Assembly: GCA_013298875.1 (NCBI GenBank)
Contig: JAAFJH010000013.1
Location: forward strand, 465 to 40,010
DNA: 39,546 nt
Direction: 5' to 3'
Source: Synechococcales cyanobacterium bin2.concoct.b11b12b14.033
GTDB lineage: Bacteria > Cyanobacteriota > Vampirovibrionia > Caenarcaniphilales > Caenarcanaceae
Shown here: positions 8,701-17,672 of the stretch, in pieces
Layout of the letters: every line of letters starts with the position of its first letter
How positions within the stretch are numbered: position 1 is the first letter of the stretch
Made by a program: the position numbers and the translations under genes
Notes under the pieces: generated by a model
What the model was told of the DNA's origin: nothing
Databases searched by the model: none
The model's input: the letters and a program-made list of their open reading frames with translations, nothing else

Positions 8701-9819
8701 TCAAATAAAAACAATCGAAGGGTCTTGCAACCAAAATAAGCAAGTTTTTTGCATAAAGCCCAAATCCGAAAACCTCAAATTGTAATTTAATTTACTTTGT
8801 ACTTTTTGAATATCTCTGACGGGTAAATTATGCCCAATACAAGCAATTTTATCAATCAAATTATTGGGTATAAAATCCAAATTGGTTAATTCATTTTCTT
8901 TTAAAGGTTTCACCCAGACCAGACCATTAATTGGCATATATTCGAAAGCCTGATTTTTTGAGTAGATAATATGATTTCCAATTAATTCATTGTTTTTATT
9001 TAATATATTTTTTTCGGTAAAGTGAAACTTTTCAAAAGCGGAAAAAGGCTGCATTTGCCAATCAAATTTTTCTAATTTATTATTTAATTTATGGCAAAAC
9101 TTTAAAATATCGCTCTCGTGTTCAGGTTCAGCTACACAATAAATTACCTGAGCTGATAAGCAACCTCTTTGCAAAAAAGCAAATAAATCTTCAGCAATTA
9201 AGCTCACCCAATAGTCTAAATTATTTTGAAAATTTTCATTAAAAGCACATAGTATAAAGCTAATTTTATGACCAAAGCCCAAAACAATTTGATTGGTATT
9301 TTTTAATTCAGCAATTTGCTTTATCGTTTGGTCTGAGCCGTGAATAATTAAGCAATTAGCCTGATTTATTTTTTCTTTAGTTACTTCCAATTCTTGACTA
9401 GGCCAATAATCAAAGCTTACTAAATCTCTTAATTCAGGTGGTATTAATTCTCTGAATTTTTCATAAAAAGGCAATAATAAAGGATCAGGAACTCGGCAAA
9501 TAATCGGGGTTTGTAAAAGTAAACTATAAATAATTTCGGGAAAAAGAGTAATTAAAACAGTATTGGCCGCAATAAATAAATTAAGTTTGGAATTTAAACA
9601 AATTTTTCGCTGAATTAACAAATTTTGCTTTAAAGCTTTAATATCTTCTGGGTTAAACGATTGAGACTGCTTTTGATGATATTGAAAATAAGCTAAAAAT
9701 GGAGCCGGATTCAAATTAACAGTTTGAAAAGCTTCAATTATTTGCTCAGGCGAAGAAAACCAACTTTTATACATTTGCAAAATTAAATTACATAAAGTTT
9801 CTTCATTTATGGTTTTCAT
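8701..9819 (-). CDS. LuxC-like acyl-CoA/acyl-protein reductase
   Basis: It belongs to the LuxC branch of the aldehyde dehydrogenase superfamily, which reduces activated fatty acids to aldehydes with NADPH. The predicted catalytic cysteine is C220 in FLQRGCLSAQ, preceded by the family-typical acidic stretch IAEDLFAF. The upstream GFGHKISFILC segment and the APFLAYF N-terminal block also match the family. At 372 aa it is shorter than luminescence LuxC proteins (about 480 aa), as in many non-luminous homologues. No LuxD or LuxE gene is nearby, so the acyl donor is unknown. It is flanked by a SctQ/FliM-FliN-like gene and an FtsB-like gene on the same strand. Confidence 0.75.
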   Translation of the reverse strand: MKTINEETLCNLILQMYKSWFSSPEQIIEAFQTVNLNPAPFLAYFQYHQKQSQSFNPEDIKALKQNLLIQRKICLNSKLNLFIAANTVLITLFPEIIYSLLLQTPIICRVPDPLLLPFYEKFRELIPPELRDLVSFDYWPSQELEVTKEKINQANCLIIHGSDQTIKQIAELKNTNQIVLGFGHKISFILCAFNENFQNNLDYWVSLIAEDLFAFLQRGCLSAQVIYCVAEPEHESDILKFCHKLNNKLEKFDWQMQPFSAFEKFHFTEKNILNKNNELIGNHIIYSKNQAFEYMPINGLVWVKPLKENELTNLDFIPNNLIDKIACIGHNLPVRDIQKVQSKLNYNLRFSDLGFMQKTCLFWLQDPSIVFI

Positions 9820-9868
9820 GGCTTTCAGTTTTCAAGATGCAGCTTTTATATTTAAAAAACTTTCTTTA

Positions 9869-10168
9869 CTAATTTTTAAGCTGAATAAGTATTTCTTTAT
9901 CCGGATTTTGTACCAAATTAAACTCTTTAATCGCTTTTTTTATTTGCTCAGCCTTAGGATTTTTCGCCCAGTCTTTTAATTCAACCAACATTTTTTCATT
10001 TTCGCCAAAAACAGTTTTATGAGAAGTTCTTAAATCGTGTAATTGAATAAAAGCTTTGATAATTCCAAAACCATTCGCCACAAAACCTCTCCAGGCTTGC
10101 AAAGATAAAGCCACTAAAAAAATTAAAATATAAAATTCTTTAAACCAATTATGCTTTGAGTTTTTCAT
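9869..10168 (-). CDS. FtsB/DivIC-like septum formation initiator, tentative
   Basis: A 99-aa single-pass protein with a short basic N-terminus, a hydrophobic segment at about 11-28 and a C-terminal extracytoplasmic helix. The end, with ENEKMLVELKDW followed by IKEFNLVQNPDKEILIQL, follows the FtsB/DivIC pattern in which a coiled coil is followed by a conserved G/N-L-V-x-P-x-E-I motif. FtsB/DivIC proteins bridge early and late division proteins at the septum. It lies 46 bp from the saccharopine-dehydrogenase-like gene. The match is by pattern only and the sequence is divergent. Confidence 0.5.
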   Translation of the reverse strand: MKNSKHNWFKEFYILIFLVALSLQAWRGFVANGFGIIKAFIQLHDLRTSHKTVFGENEKMLVELKDWAKNPKAEQIKKAIKEFNLVQNPDKEILIQLKN

Positions 10169-10214
10169 ATTTATTTAAGATTCATAATTTAACTAAAAGT
10201 TCCCCAAAACTAAA

Positions 10215-11267
10215 CTAAGCCTTTAATAAATTTTCACTTTGATTCAATACTTCAAGCTCTCTTTTCATTTGCACAGAAGCAAAGCGTGGCATTATTTGAG
10301 CGGCTGTTTTAAAACCACTGGCTCCATATTCTTGCTGTAAATATAAACCTGCATTCAAAAAACCTAAAACCGTGCCATTTACATTAGCAGCCATAGTCGT
10401 TTCATCGCCTAATTTAAAAATATGAGTTGATTGCTTACCCTGGTAAGTTAAACCAGTAATTTGTACTTGCGTTGAAATTGGTTTTTGAGCATTCCGAGTA
10501 TCAACAATTCCGCCTACCGAAACCTTATCAGCACTACAAATACCTGCTAGTTCAAGCATTATATCGTCTGCATGCTCCATATTCACTAATTCCAAAAGGC
10601 CATTTCTTTTATCAAGCTCTAAGTCAATTTCAGCTTCGGTCATTGCATTGACTTTTGTAATATCAAAGCCAGATAAATGGGCAATATCTTCACGGATAGT
10701 CGCTCGGTAAGCTAGCCAATTATTAATACCAACTCCAAAAATAATTTTCACTGATTGAATTTCGACAAAAGATTGAGCTGCCAAAGCCGCCGCGGAAGTT
10801 AACAAACCAGGCGTTGCTCCACAACCAGTTAAATATAAAATTCCTTTGGCTTTCAAATCATCGGCTAAATTCATTAATAATTTGACGGCACTTGTTCGTT
10901 TAATAGCATCAACAATTACACCTTTAAAAGCAGTATTTTCAATAATTTGTTTGGTTAAATCTGGAATGAATTCAGTCGGTAAATTAGGCAAAGCATAAAA
11001 TATACAATCAATCTCTGAGCCGTATAAACTTAATAAGGACATTATCGAATTGGGCGATTTAACTGAATTATTTATGCGAGAAACATCACCTTTAAAATTT
11101 TGATTGAGATAATCGAGATCTAAGCCATTTTCAGCATATAAATAAGCATTTTTGTCTACAATTGCCACCAAATTGGCATTTTGTCTTTTAGCTAAAAGCT
11201 TTAACATTTCTTGGCCAAGCCCCCCCGCTCCCAAAACTGCTAATTTAGGTAAATGCTTTGTTGTCAT
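10215..11267 (-). CDS. Saccharopine-dehydrogenase-like NAD(P)-binding oxidoreductase
   Basis: The N-terminus has a dinucleotide-binding loop, LAVLGAGGLGQEML (about 9-22), followed by an acidic/hydrophobic strand LVAIVDKN. A central YLTGCGATPGLLTSAAAL segment matches the saccharopine dehydrogenase-like family, in which this turn precedes the second domain. At 350 aa the length fits single-chain members. Similar proteins are annotated in cyanobacteria, where their substrate is uncertain. It is the first gene of a four-gene minus-strand run whose intergenic gaps are all below 85 bp. The reaction cannot be assigned. Confidence 0.7.
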   Translation of the reverse strand: MTTKHLPKLAVLGAGGLGQEMLKLLAKRQNANLVAIVDKNAYLYAENGLDLDYLNQNFKGDVSRINNSVKSPNSIMSLLSLYGSEIDCIFYALPNLPTEFIPDLTKQIIENTAFKGVIVDAIKRTSAVKLLMNLADDLKAKGILYLTGCGATPGLLTSAAALAAQSFVEIQSVKIIFGVGINNWLAYRATIREDIAHLSGFDITKVNAMTEAEIDLELDKRNGLLELVNMEHADDIMLELAGICSADKVSVGGIVDTRNAQKPISTQVQITGLTYQGKQSTHIFKLGDETTMAANVNGTVLGFLNAGLYLQQEYGASGFKTAAQIMPRFASVQMKRELEVLNQSENLLKA

Positions 11268-11570
11268 AATTAATCAATATCTCCAAATCTCAAAGACTTT
11301 GTCTTTTATTCTAAATTATTTAGCCAAAAAATAAATTGTTTGTACTAACTTGTTTATAAAGTTCAGGAAAATACTAAATAAATCATAATTTCGACTCAAA
11401 TCAGCCATTAACTTTACTAATTTACCCGACTTCTAACATTAGAGAGTTTCTTCCCTGAAGCTAATTTTCAATTTATTTTTAAAATCAGACTATTAATTAA
11501 TAATTAAGTTGGCAATACTAATTTGAAAGATGATTTAAAATGATGATAAACCTCAACTTTTTATTATTTT
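11268..11570. other. Intergenic region between divergent genes
   Basis: No gene is visible. From about 11485 the sequence is the upstream half of the duplication that recurs at about 12173, including a shared block ACTTTTTATTATTTTATGAC just before both start codons and a TTGGCA-like -35 box at 11509. The rest is AT-rich and unremarkable. Confidence 0.5.
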
Positions 11571-11888
11571 ATGACATTAAGTATTCGTTCTCAAGCTGAA
11601 GCCTCTCATTTAGGATATCAAAGACCTATTAGCCAAAATCCATCCCCGGCCACTGATGATTTGGGGTATCAAAGAGCTGTTCAGACTAAAAATGAAAGTA
11701 CCCATTCTTTACCCTTACCTCCGTCAGCAGAAAGCAAAGGCTGGGCGACACCTACAACAATACTACCCCCAGAAGGCTCTATTGCTCGAGGGAGACTTGA
11801 TACACCTGAAGATAGACCAGTAGAAGCAGCATCAAGTGTCCCCGATCTTAAAGATTATCGACTTCCAACCCAAAGATTAAATGAATAA
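11571..11888 (+). CDS. Small Pro/Ser-rich protein, 105 aa
   Basis: An unknown, hydrophilic protein predicted to be disordered. It contains two copies of an LGYQR motif (about 14-18 and 31-35), a Pro-rich middle and a C-terminal KDYRLPTQRL. No signal peptide or membrane segment is seen. It is likely a real gene because a diverged duplicate with the same ends and the same upstream sequence lies at 12260-12507. The ATG is shared by both copies. Confidence 0.55.
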   Translation: MTLSIRSQAEASHLGYQRPISQNPSPATDDLGYQRAVQTKNESTHSLPLPPSAESKGWATPTTILPPEGSIARGRLDTPEDRPVEAASSVPDLKDYRLPTQRLNE

Positions 11889-11892
11889 ATAT

Positions 11893-12140
11893 TTAACGTG
11901 AGTTCGATGGATAAAAAATAGAAAAAGTGCTTCCGGAAAAAACTTTAAAAGTTATGATAGTCTTTATTTTCAATTCAAATTTTCCCTGACCTCACCCCAA
12001 ATCCCTTTCTGTCAACCGAGAGGGGAGTTTTGCGTTACTGTGTTCTCCCTTCTTTTTATGCGGGGATGGGGCTCTCTAATCTTTCAGATGTCCATTTCAT
12101 CGCTTCTTTTTAACCTTTTTATCCGTCGAATTCACGTTAA
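11893..12140. repeat. C-rich element A2 with 25-bp terminal inverted repeats (MITE-like)
   Basis: The left end (11893-11917) begins TTAACGTGAGTTCGATGG and the right end (12116-12140) is its inverse with 2 mismatches in 25. The 248-bp interior has the C-rich blocks shared with 7286-7430. There is no ORF inside. The size, inverted ends and multiple copies fit a non-autonomous mobile element; no target duplication is clear. Confidence 0.75.
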
Positions 12141-12259
12141 CTTAATTTACTTTTTGGCCAATATGTCTTTTTAATTGGATTATTAATTAAAAATAAATTG
12201 ACAATACTAATTAAAAAAGATAATTTATATAATATTAAACGTTAACTTTTTATTATTTT

Positions 12260-12507
12260 ATGACATTAAATATCCGTCCTCAAAGTCCAGCCTTTCAAGT
12301 TGTAAATTTAGAATATCAAAGACTTATTCAACGTGAAACTAGAAGCACCGCTGACTCATCGTTACCCAAGAAACCAGTAAAAAAATAATATTAGACGATG
12401 GCGGCTCTATTGCACAAAGAAGACTTAATGAAGGTGATAGACAGGATTCAACCGGTGCCTCCGATCATAAAGATTATCGATTTCCACTCAAAAGATTAGA
12501 TAAATAA
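12260..12507 (+). pseudogene. Frameshifted duplicate of the 105-aa gene
   Basis: The ATG frame gives 42 residues (MTLNIRPQ... ending PVKK) and stops at TAA 12386. Immediately after the run of seven A at 12379-12385, the alternative frame continues with DDGGSIAQRRLNEG and ends KDYRFPLKRLDK. This aligns with the C-terminal half of the gene at 11571 (GSIARGRL and KDYRLPTQRL). One extra A in the run would restore a full-length protein. It is either a decayed copy, a homopolymer sequencing error, or a case of slippage. Confidence 0.7.
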
Positions 12508-12824
12508 ATATTTCAAAATAAAAAATAAAGTTTTCACAAATAAAGACTTGAAATCGAGCTGAATTGAGTTAAATGCAGTTCGATAGAAATTTTTTTCTTT
12601 TAACTTTGTTTAAGGCTTCAAAAAATTACCGTGTTCGTTTCTAAAAAGAATCTTATTAATTCAAATTATGAAAAATTTTAAGATTCTTTTTCCTGAAAAT
12701 TATCATATTTTTGCTCATTAAAATCAGCTTAATAAGATGAACGTCTAAATAAGTGAGTAAGAAATTTGGTTAAAAACAAAAGAGTATTACTTTTACTTAT
12801 TTTCTATTGAAACATAAATAATTT
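12508..12824. other. Intergenic region with one strong hairpin
   Basis: AT-rich, without a convincing ORF. The only structure seen is the 13-bp inverted repeat at 12643-12691. Confidence 0.5.
12643..12691. terminator. Possible bidirectional terminator hairpin
   Basis: AAAAAGAATCTTA (12643-12655) pairs perfectly with TAAGATTCTTTTT (12679-12691) around a 23-nt loop. The arms carry their own A and T runs, so it could terminate both the plus-strand duplicate and the minus-strand tRNA-Lys transcript. Confidence 0.45.
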
Positions 12825-12896
12825 GCGCTCGGCGCGATTCGAACGCGCGACCAATCGGTTAAAAGCCGAGTGCTCTACCAACTGAGCTACAAGCGC
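12825..12896 (-). tRNA. tRNA-Lys (UUU)
   Basis: The minus strand folds into a full 72-nt cloverleaf. The acceptor GCGCTTG pairs with CGAGCGC (one G-U), the D-arm is GCTC/GAGC, the anticodon loop is CTTTTAA with anticodon TTT, and the T-arm is GCGCG-TTCGAAT-CGCGC. The outermost anticodon-stem pair is a C-U mismatch. CCA is not encoded. Confidence 0.95.
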
Positions 12897-12908
12897 TTGC
12901 ATTTTAGC

Positions 12909-13154
12909 TTAAGGATATAAGCTGTCTGGTTCTTCTATTTTACTATAAGCATGCCAAATAGCATAACTTAAGGCAGAAGCTGAAGATATATTCAACTCGT
13001 CAAAGCGTAAGTCCATCGAAGAAGAAGTATTATAACTCTCCTTAATGCTTTTTGCCCACTGGATAACATCTAAAGTAAGTTCAAAGATACTAGAATCATT
13101 TGACTCGCCATGATGATCCCGTAAAATTCCGATTTGATAAGCTGTATTCTTCAT
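12909..13154 (-). CDS. Hypothetical 81-aa protein
   Basis: A small acidic, soluble protein just upstream of tRNA-Lys on the same strand (12 bp gap). It has no recognised motif, signal or membrane segment. Composition is balanced enough for a real protein, but there is no independent evidence. Its start is divergent from the SDR gene 64 bp away. Confidence 0.4.
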   Translation of the reverse strand: MKNTAYQIGILRDHHGESNDSSIFELTLDVIQWAKSIKESYNTSSSMDLRFDELNISSASALSYAIWHAYSKIEEPDSLYP

Positions 13155-13218
13155 AGATATAAAATAATCACAAAAAATTACTTTTATGTCAATAAATACT
13201 TTATTTAATTTATAAATT

Positions 13219-13950
13219 ATGTCTCAAACTTACACAAAATATATTTTAATTACCGGCGCTGGAAGCCAAATTGCCCAGAATATTGCTCAAGAAATTTGTT
13301 TGGATCCAGATTTTTCAAATTGTCATTTTTTATTGCAATACCGCAAAAACAAGCCCGATTTTTTAATTAATTTTCTGGAATTACAAAATATTAAATATAC
13401 GCTCATAAAAGCAGATTTAAGCCAAATTAATAATATACAAATCTTAGTTAAAGCTTATATTGAGCCACTTGAAAAATTGGATATTTTAATTAATTGCATT
13501 GGTGATTTTATGCAAAAGCCTTTAAACGACTTAAAATCCACCGAATTTAGGCAAATAATTGATTCAAACTTGAATTTGGTTTTTGATTTATATTCATTAA
13601 TTTTGCCTTTTCTGCGTAAAGCTGATGGAAGTCGTATTTTAAGCCTTGGATATGCAACTGCCAATCAAATTGAAGCCAAGCCAAGTATTTTGCCTTATCA
13701 TATTGCTAAAATGGGTTTGATTTTATTAACTAAATCTTTTGCCAAGGAAGAAGCCGCCAATAAAGTTTTAATCAATTGCTTATCTTTAGGAATTTGCGAA
13801 AATACTGTTCATTGGCCAAATAATAAATTACCTTTGGGTCGCCCCGCCAAACTAAAAGAAATAGCTGAAGCAGCCGTCTTTTTACTGAAAAACAATTATA
13901 TAACCGGCTTGAATCTTGAAATTGATGGTGGTTGGCGAGGAAACTTGTAA
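13219..13950 (+). CDS. Short-chain dehydrogenase/reductase
   Basis: A classical SDR of 243 aa with the cofactor loop TGAGSQIAQ (12-20), an internal LINCIG that replaces the usual NNAG, and the catalytic Y160-x3-K164 in YHIAK. The end NYITGLNLEIDGGW is the normal SDR C-terminal motif. FabG, FolM/PTR1-like pteridine reductases and other SDRs share this layout. FolM/PTR1 is possible because NO synthase, also in this window, uses a pterin, but nothing in the sequence decides it. It converges with dapB, ending 12 bp away. Confidence 0.8.
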   Translation: MSQTYTKYILITGAGSQIAQNIAQEICLDPDFSNCHFLLQYRKNKPDFLINFLELQNIKYTLIKADLSQINNIQILVKAYIEPLEKLDILINCIGDFMQKPLNDLKSTEFRQIIDSNLNLVFDLYSLILPFLRKADGSRILSLGYATANQIEAKPSILPYHIAKMGLILLTKSFAKEEAANKVLINCLSLGICENTVHWPNNKLPLGRPAKLKEIAEAAVFLLKNNYITGLNLEIDGGWRGNL

Positions 13951-13962
13951 TACTAGTTGCTC

Positions 13963-14775
13963 TTATTTTAAATCTAAAAAGTTTTCTAGGCCGTAAATCA
14001 AGCCTTTTCGGTTGACAATTTCTTTAATGGCTAAAATCACCCCAGGCATAAAAGCGGTTCGATCCAATGTATCATGTCTAATAGTTAAAGTCTGGCCAAT
14101 TCCACCAAAAATCACTTCCTGATGAGCAACTAAGCCTGGTAATCTCAAGCTGTGAATTCTTATTCCATCAACCAAACCTCCACGAGCAGCGGCATTTGGG
14201 CTTAATTCTTGATGCATGAATTTTTTAACTTTAGCTAATTCTTTGGCAGTTTTAATAGCTGTTCCCGATGGTGAATCGACTTTTTTATCGTGGTGTAATT
14301 CAATAATTTCGGCATTGTCAAAATATTTAGCCATTTGTTTAGCTGCATGAATCATCAGTAAAGCTCCAATCGCAAAATTAGGGGCAATTAAAACTGCTTG
14401 GCCAGTATAATTAGCTTTTTTTTCTAATTCATGCAAATCATCATCAGTTAAGCCAGTTGCTCCGATTATTGGGCTAACTCCACAATTTAAAGCTAACTGA
14501 GCATTATCAAAAACGGCATTTGGCACCGTAAAATCAACCATTACTTGGGGTTTTTCTCTTTGCAATAAATCTTTCAAATTAGCTTCTAGCTTAAGCCCAA
14601 TTTTTCCTAAACCGATTGAATCACCAATATCTTTGCCAATTAAACCTGAACTTTTTCGGCCAGTAACTCCAACTAAATCTAAGCTTTTATCTTCTAAAAT
14701 AGCTTTAACCGTTTCTTGACCCATTCGGCCTGCGGCACCAGCGATAATTACTTTTATTTTTGAATTTTTATTCAT
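13963..14775 (-). CDS. dapB: 4-hydroxy-tetrahydrodipicolinate reductase
   Basis: DapB reduces hydroxy-tetrahydrodipicolinate with NAD(P)H in the lysine/diaminopimelate pathway that supplies peptidoglycan. The N-terminal IIAGAAGRMGQ is the Rossmann loop, and the catalytic motif ELHHDKKVDSPSGTA with the two His is intact. The 270-aa length is normal. It starts 3 bp after the stop of the 100-aa coiled-coil gene, so the two are likely one transcript. Confidence 0.96.
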   Translation of the reverse strand: MNKNSKIKVIIAGAAGRMGQETVKAILEDKSLDLVGVTGRKSSGLIGKDIGDSIGLGKIGLKLEANLKDLLQREKPQVMVDFTVPNAVFDNAQLALNCGVSPIIGATGLTDDDLHELEKKANYTGQAVLIAPNFAIGALLMIHAAKQMAKYFDNAEIIELHHDKKVDSPSGTAIKTAKELAKVKKFMHQELSPNAAARGGLVDGIRIHSLRLPGLVAHQEVIFGGIGQTLTIRHDTLDRTAFMPGVILAIKEIVNRKGLIYGLENFLDLK

Positions 14776-14778
14776 ATT

Positions 14779-15081
14779 CTATTCTTGTGGATTTTGAACA
14801 GATACTCTAGGTCTCGGAAAACAATCAAGAATATATCTGACTGTTTGTTCCAGTGAAGTTAATCTTTGATCTAGCACATTTAGGCGACCTTCTATTTTGG
14901 CTTGCTCTATTTTAACTTCAGTTATTTCCCTTGATAAACCGTCAATTTTTATATTCAGTTTAGCTTCAACATCATTAATCCGAGCATTAAAGGAACTTGT
15001 AACTGCCCCAAACAAGCCTAAGGCTGTAACTATTTGAGTACCGATAGCGGCAAATAAAGCCACGCTGCTTGAAATTTCCAT
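14779..15081 (-). CDS. Membrane-anchored coiled-coil protein, 100 aa
   Basis: It has one N-terminal hydrophobic segment (about 5-28) and then a heptad-rich region (about 33-85), with phrases such as VEAKLNIKIDGL and RLNVLDQRLTSLEQ. It lies directly upstream of dapB on the same strand with a 3-bp gap. The function is unknown; the layout resembles small phage- or membrane-associated coiled-coil proteins, which is not specific. Confidence 0.6.
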   Translation of the reverse strand: MEISSSVALFAAIGTQIVTALGLFGAVTSSFNARINDVEAKLNIKIDGLSREITEVKIEQAKIEGRLNVLDQRLTSLEQTVRYILDCFPRPRVSVQNPQE

Positions 15082-15297
15082 AAGACTTTCTTTTTTATAA
15101 CTAATTAAATTATACCGATTATTAATAGGTTTAAAGACAATCCTAAAGTTTAAATGAAAGCTTGATTTAATTTATTAATTAAAGATTATGCGTGTAAATA
15201 CGGTAATCCTTTAGGGATTTTCTTTTAATTCATAACTTATTGATAATTCTAAACGATGAGACATGAGTTAAAATTTTAATACAGATAAATTTAAAAA

Positions 15298-16356
15298 TTG
15301 AGTAATTATATAGTCTCTCAATTGAGTTCACAAATCTTTGTTTTAAGCATTGATTATAAGTCTAGCCCAATTGAAGTTAGAGAAAAATTTGCTTTTTCTA
15401 TGCTTTCTTCAGTCAAATTTGAAGAGGCCTTACAAATATTATCGACAGAAATTGGTTACACCGTCATTGTTAGCACTTGTAATCGGACTGAGTTTTATTT
15501 TTCAAGCAAATATTCAGCCGAAGAGGTTAAGCAAAAAGCTATTCATATTATTTCTGAGCTGAAAAAAGTTGATATAAGTTTGATTTGCGAGCATTTGAAC
15601 TTTAAAATTGGAAACCAAGCTATTGAGCATTTATTTAGAGTGTCAGCCGGCCTTGAAAGCATGATTTTAGGGGAAGGACAAATTTTAAACCAGTTGAAAA
15701 CGGCTTATAGTCAATGTTTTAAATATACTGACTCATTTCTAAATCAATTATTTCAAAAAGCCTTGGCCGTTGGTAAAAAGGTTAGAACTCAAACCGAAAT
15801 TGCTAAAGGGGCTATGTCTGTACCGGCCGCAGCCTTACAAATTATACAGGGTTTGATTTTACCCCAAGAAATTAGCCAAAAAAATATTATGATTTTAGGT
15901 TCTGGTCAGGTAGCGGAATTATGTTTAGATCATCTTCATTCGCAAGGTGCCACTAATAATATAACCTTGGTAAGCCGTTCTGAGTCACATACTTTATTAT
16001 TAACAAAATATGGCATAACCAAATCAATCAACTATACACAATTACAAAATTATTTATATGACTATGACATTATTTTGGCTTGTACCAATGCTCCTCATTA
16101 CATAATTAAGCCCGAATATTTTGAAGCTGAAAAAAGTAAGGAATTTATCATTTGTGATATGACATTGCCGCGTAATATTGATCCTCAGGTTGCACAAATG
16201 GATTTTATTAAATTAATTGATTTGGACTATTTGCAAAAGACTATCAAAGAGAATACTCTTAAGCGTTCTGGGCAGATTGAAAAAGCCGAAGAATTAATTT
16301 ATTTAGAAATGAAACGGCTGCAAAAGTGGCTGGAAATGAAGTTATCAGTAGTTTAA
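15298..16356 (+). CDS. hemA: Glutamyl-tRNA reductase
   Basis: HemA reduces Glu-tRNA(Glu) to glutamate-1-semialdehyde, the first committed step of C5-route tetrapyrrole synthesis. The catalytic cysteine is C61 in STCNRTE. AGLESMILGEGQIL (117-130) is the family signature, and GSGQVAE (201-207) is the NADPH loop. The 352-aa length is slightly short compared with the usual 400-450, with the C-terminal dimerisation helix reduced. TTG at 15298 is the best start, because the conserved SIDY segment follows at once. The next gene, tyrS, starts 60 bp downstream. Confidence 0.95.
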   Translation: MSNYIVSQLSSQIFVLSIDYKSSPIEVREKFAFSMLSSVKFEEALQILSTEIGYTVIVSTCNRTEFYFSSKYSAEEVKQKAIHIISELKKVDISLICEHLNFKIGNQAIEHLFRVSAGLESMILGEGQILNQLKTAYSQCFKYTDSFLNQLFQKALAVGKKVRTQTEIAKGAMSVPAAALQIIQGLILPQEISQKNIMILGSGQVAELCLDHLHSQGATNNITLVSRSESHTLLLTKYGITKSINYTQLQNYLYDYDIILACTNAPHYIIKPEYFEAEKSKEFIICDMTLPRNIDPQVAQMDFIKLIDLDYLQKTIKENTLKRSGQIEKAEELIYLEMKRLQKWLEMKLSVV

Positions 16357-16416
16357 AAATAGTTTAATAGTGGTTAGCTGGTTTAACCTAAAAAGCCTGT
16401 TAAAATATAAGACATA

Positions 16417-17631
16417 ATGATGAATATAAATGAGCAAATTGATTATTTGTTGAGTGGTGGAATTGAGATTTTACCTTTAGGCCGGCAGGCTTTAGCGGAC
16501 AAATTAAAAAAAGCTGAAAGTAAAAAAGAACCTTTAAGAATAAAACTTGGCATTGACCCCACAGCGGCAGATTTACACTTAGGACATACTGTTTGCTTGC
16601 AGCTTTTAAAACGCTTTTTAGAATTAGGACATAAACCAATTTTAATTTTTGGAGGTTTTACTGCTCAGCTTGGCGACCCCACCGGACGGAATGAAGCCAG
16701 ACCATCTTTAAGTGAAGAGGAAGTAGCTGAAAATACCCAAAAGTTTTTACAACAAGTAAGTAAAGTTATTGATATAAACAAAGTAGAAATTGTTAATAAT
16801 GCTGATTGGTTGAAGCCTTTAACCTTAAAAGAAATTATTAAATTGGCTAGCAGCACGACCGTTAATCAAATTATTGGCAAAGAAGCTTTTGGGGAAAGAC
16901 TTGAACAAGGACACCCACTTTATTTGCATGAAATTTTATATCCATTATTACAAGGTTATGACTCAGTTGCTATTAAAGCGGATATTGAAATTGGTGGGCA
17001 GGATCAGCGTTTTAATGTTTTAGCTGGCCGTGATTTACAAAAATATTTTGCCCAAGATCTTCAGATTGTGATGTTAATTCCTTTATTAATCGGTCTTGAT
17101 GGCAAAAAGAAAATGTCAAAAACCGCTAATAATTTTATAGGCTTAACCGATATCCCAGAAGACATTTATGGTAAAACAATGAGCTTGCCGGACTTGCAAA
17201 TGCTTAATTGGTATAGTTTAGCTACGGGTGCAAGTATTGAAGAAATTAAAGATTTTACCCAAAAATATAATAATCCTGAAATTAATCCTCGCGATTTAAA
17301 AAGAGATTTAGCTAAAAAATTAATTGAACTTTATTATTCCACTGAAGAAGCCCAAAAAGCTGAACAAAATTTTATTACTAAATTTCAGAAAAAAGAAATT
17401 CCCGACGAAAGAGTAAAAATTAAATTAAATGAAAACTGTTTAATAGATTTAATCGTGGAAGCTGATATTAGAAGCGGACTAACTAAAAGCGAAGCCAAAA
17501 GATTGATTGTGCAAGGAGGAATTAAATTAAATGGCCATAAAGTTGAGATTGAAACAGCTTTAAAAAGTAATTTCTTAAAAGTTGGAGATATTATTCAAAT
17601 TGGTAAAAGAGACTTTCTAGAATTGGTTTGA
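16417..17631 (+). CDS. tyrS: Tyrosyl-tRNA synthetase
   Basis: A class I synthetase charging tRNA-Tyr. The HIGH-type motif is HLGHT (54-58) and the KMSKT loop is at 232-236. A C-terminal S4 RNA-binding domain begins near RSGLTKSEAKRLI (about 346). The 404-aa length is normal, and the order DPTAADLHLGH fits the TyrZ-like bacterial form. The start is one of two tandem ATGs (16417 or 16420). The stop is TGA. Confidence 0.96.
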   Translation: MMNINEQIDYLLSGGIEILPLGRQALADKLKKAESKKEPLRIKLGIDPTAADLHLGHTVCLQLLKRFLELGHKPILIFGGFTAQLGDPTGRNEARPSLSEEEVAENTQKFLQQVSKVIDINKVEIVNNADWLKPLTLKEIIKLASSTTVNQIIGKEAFGERLEQGHPLYLHEILYPLLQGYDSVAIKADIEIGGQDQRFNVLAGRDLQKYFAQDLQIVMLIPLLIGLDGKKKMSKTANNFIGLTDIPEDIYGKTMSLPDLQMLNWYSLATGASIEEIKDFTQKYNNPEINPRDLKRDLAKKLIELYYSTEEAQKAEQNFITKFQKKEIPDERVKIKLNENCLIDLIVEADIRSGLTKSEAKRLIVQGGIKLNGHKVEIETALKSNFLKVGDIIQIGKRDFLELV

Positions 17632-17672
17632 ACTTCAGTGAGAGGTTTTTTGAGCAAGTAATTATTTATTTT

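Noticed and set aside
12825-12896. tRNA-Lys as a pseudogene because of the C-U pair in the anticodon stem
   Set aside because: All other stems pair and the single outer mismatch is common in functional tRNAs.
13219-13950. Pterin reductase serving the NO synthase
   Set aside because: The sequence shows only general SDR motifs and the gene is 5.8 kb away; kept as an unproven possibility, not a claim.
15205-15225. Small hairpin AATCC/GGATT followed by TTCTTTT upstream of hemA
   Set aside because: Only a 5-bp stem in AT-rich sequence; too weak to call a terminator or attenuator.
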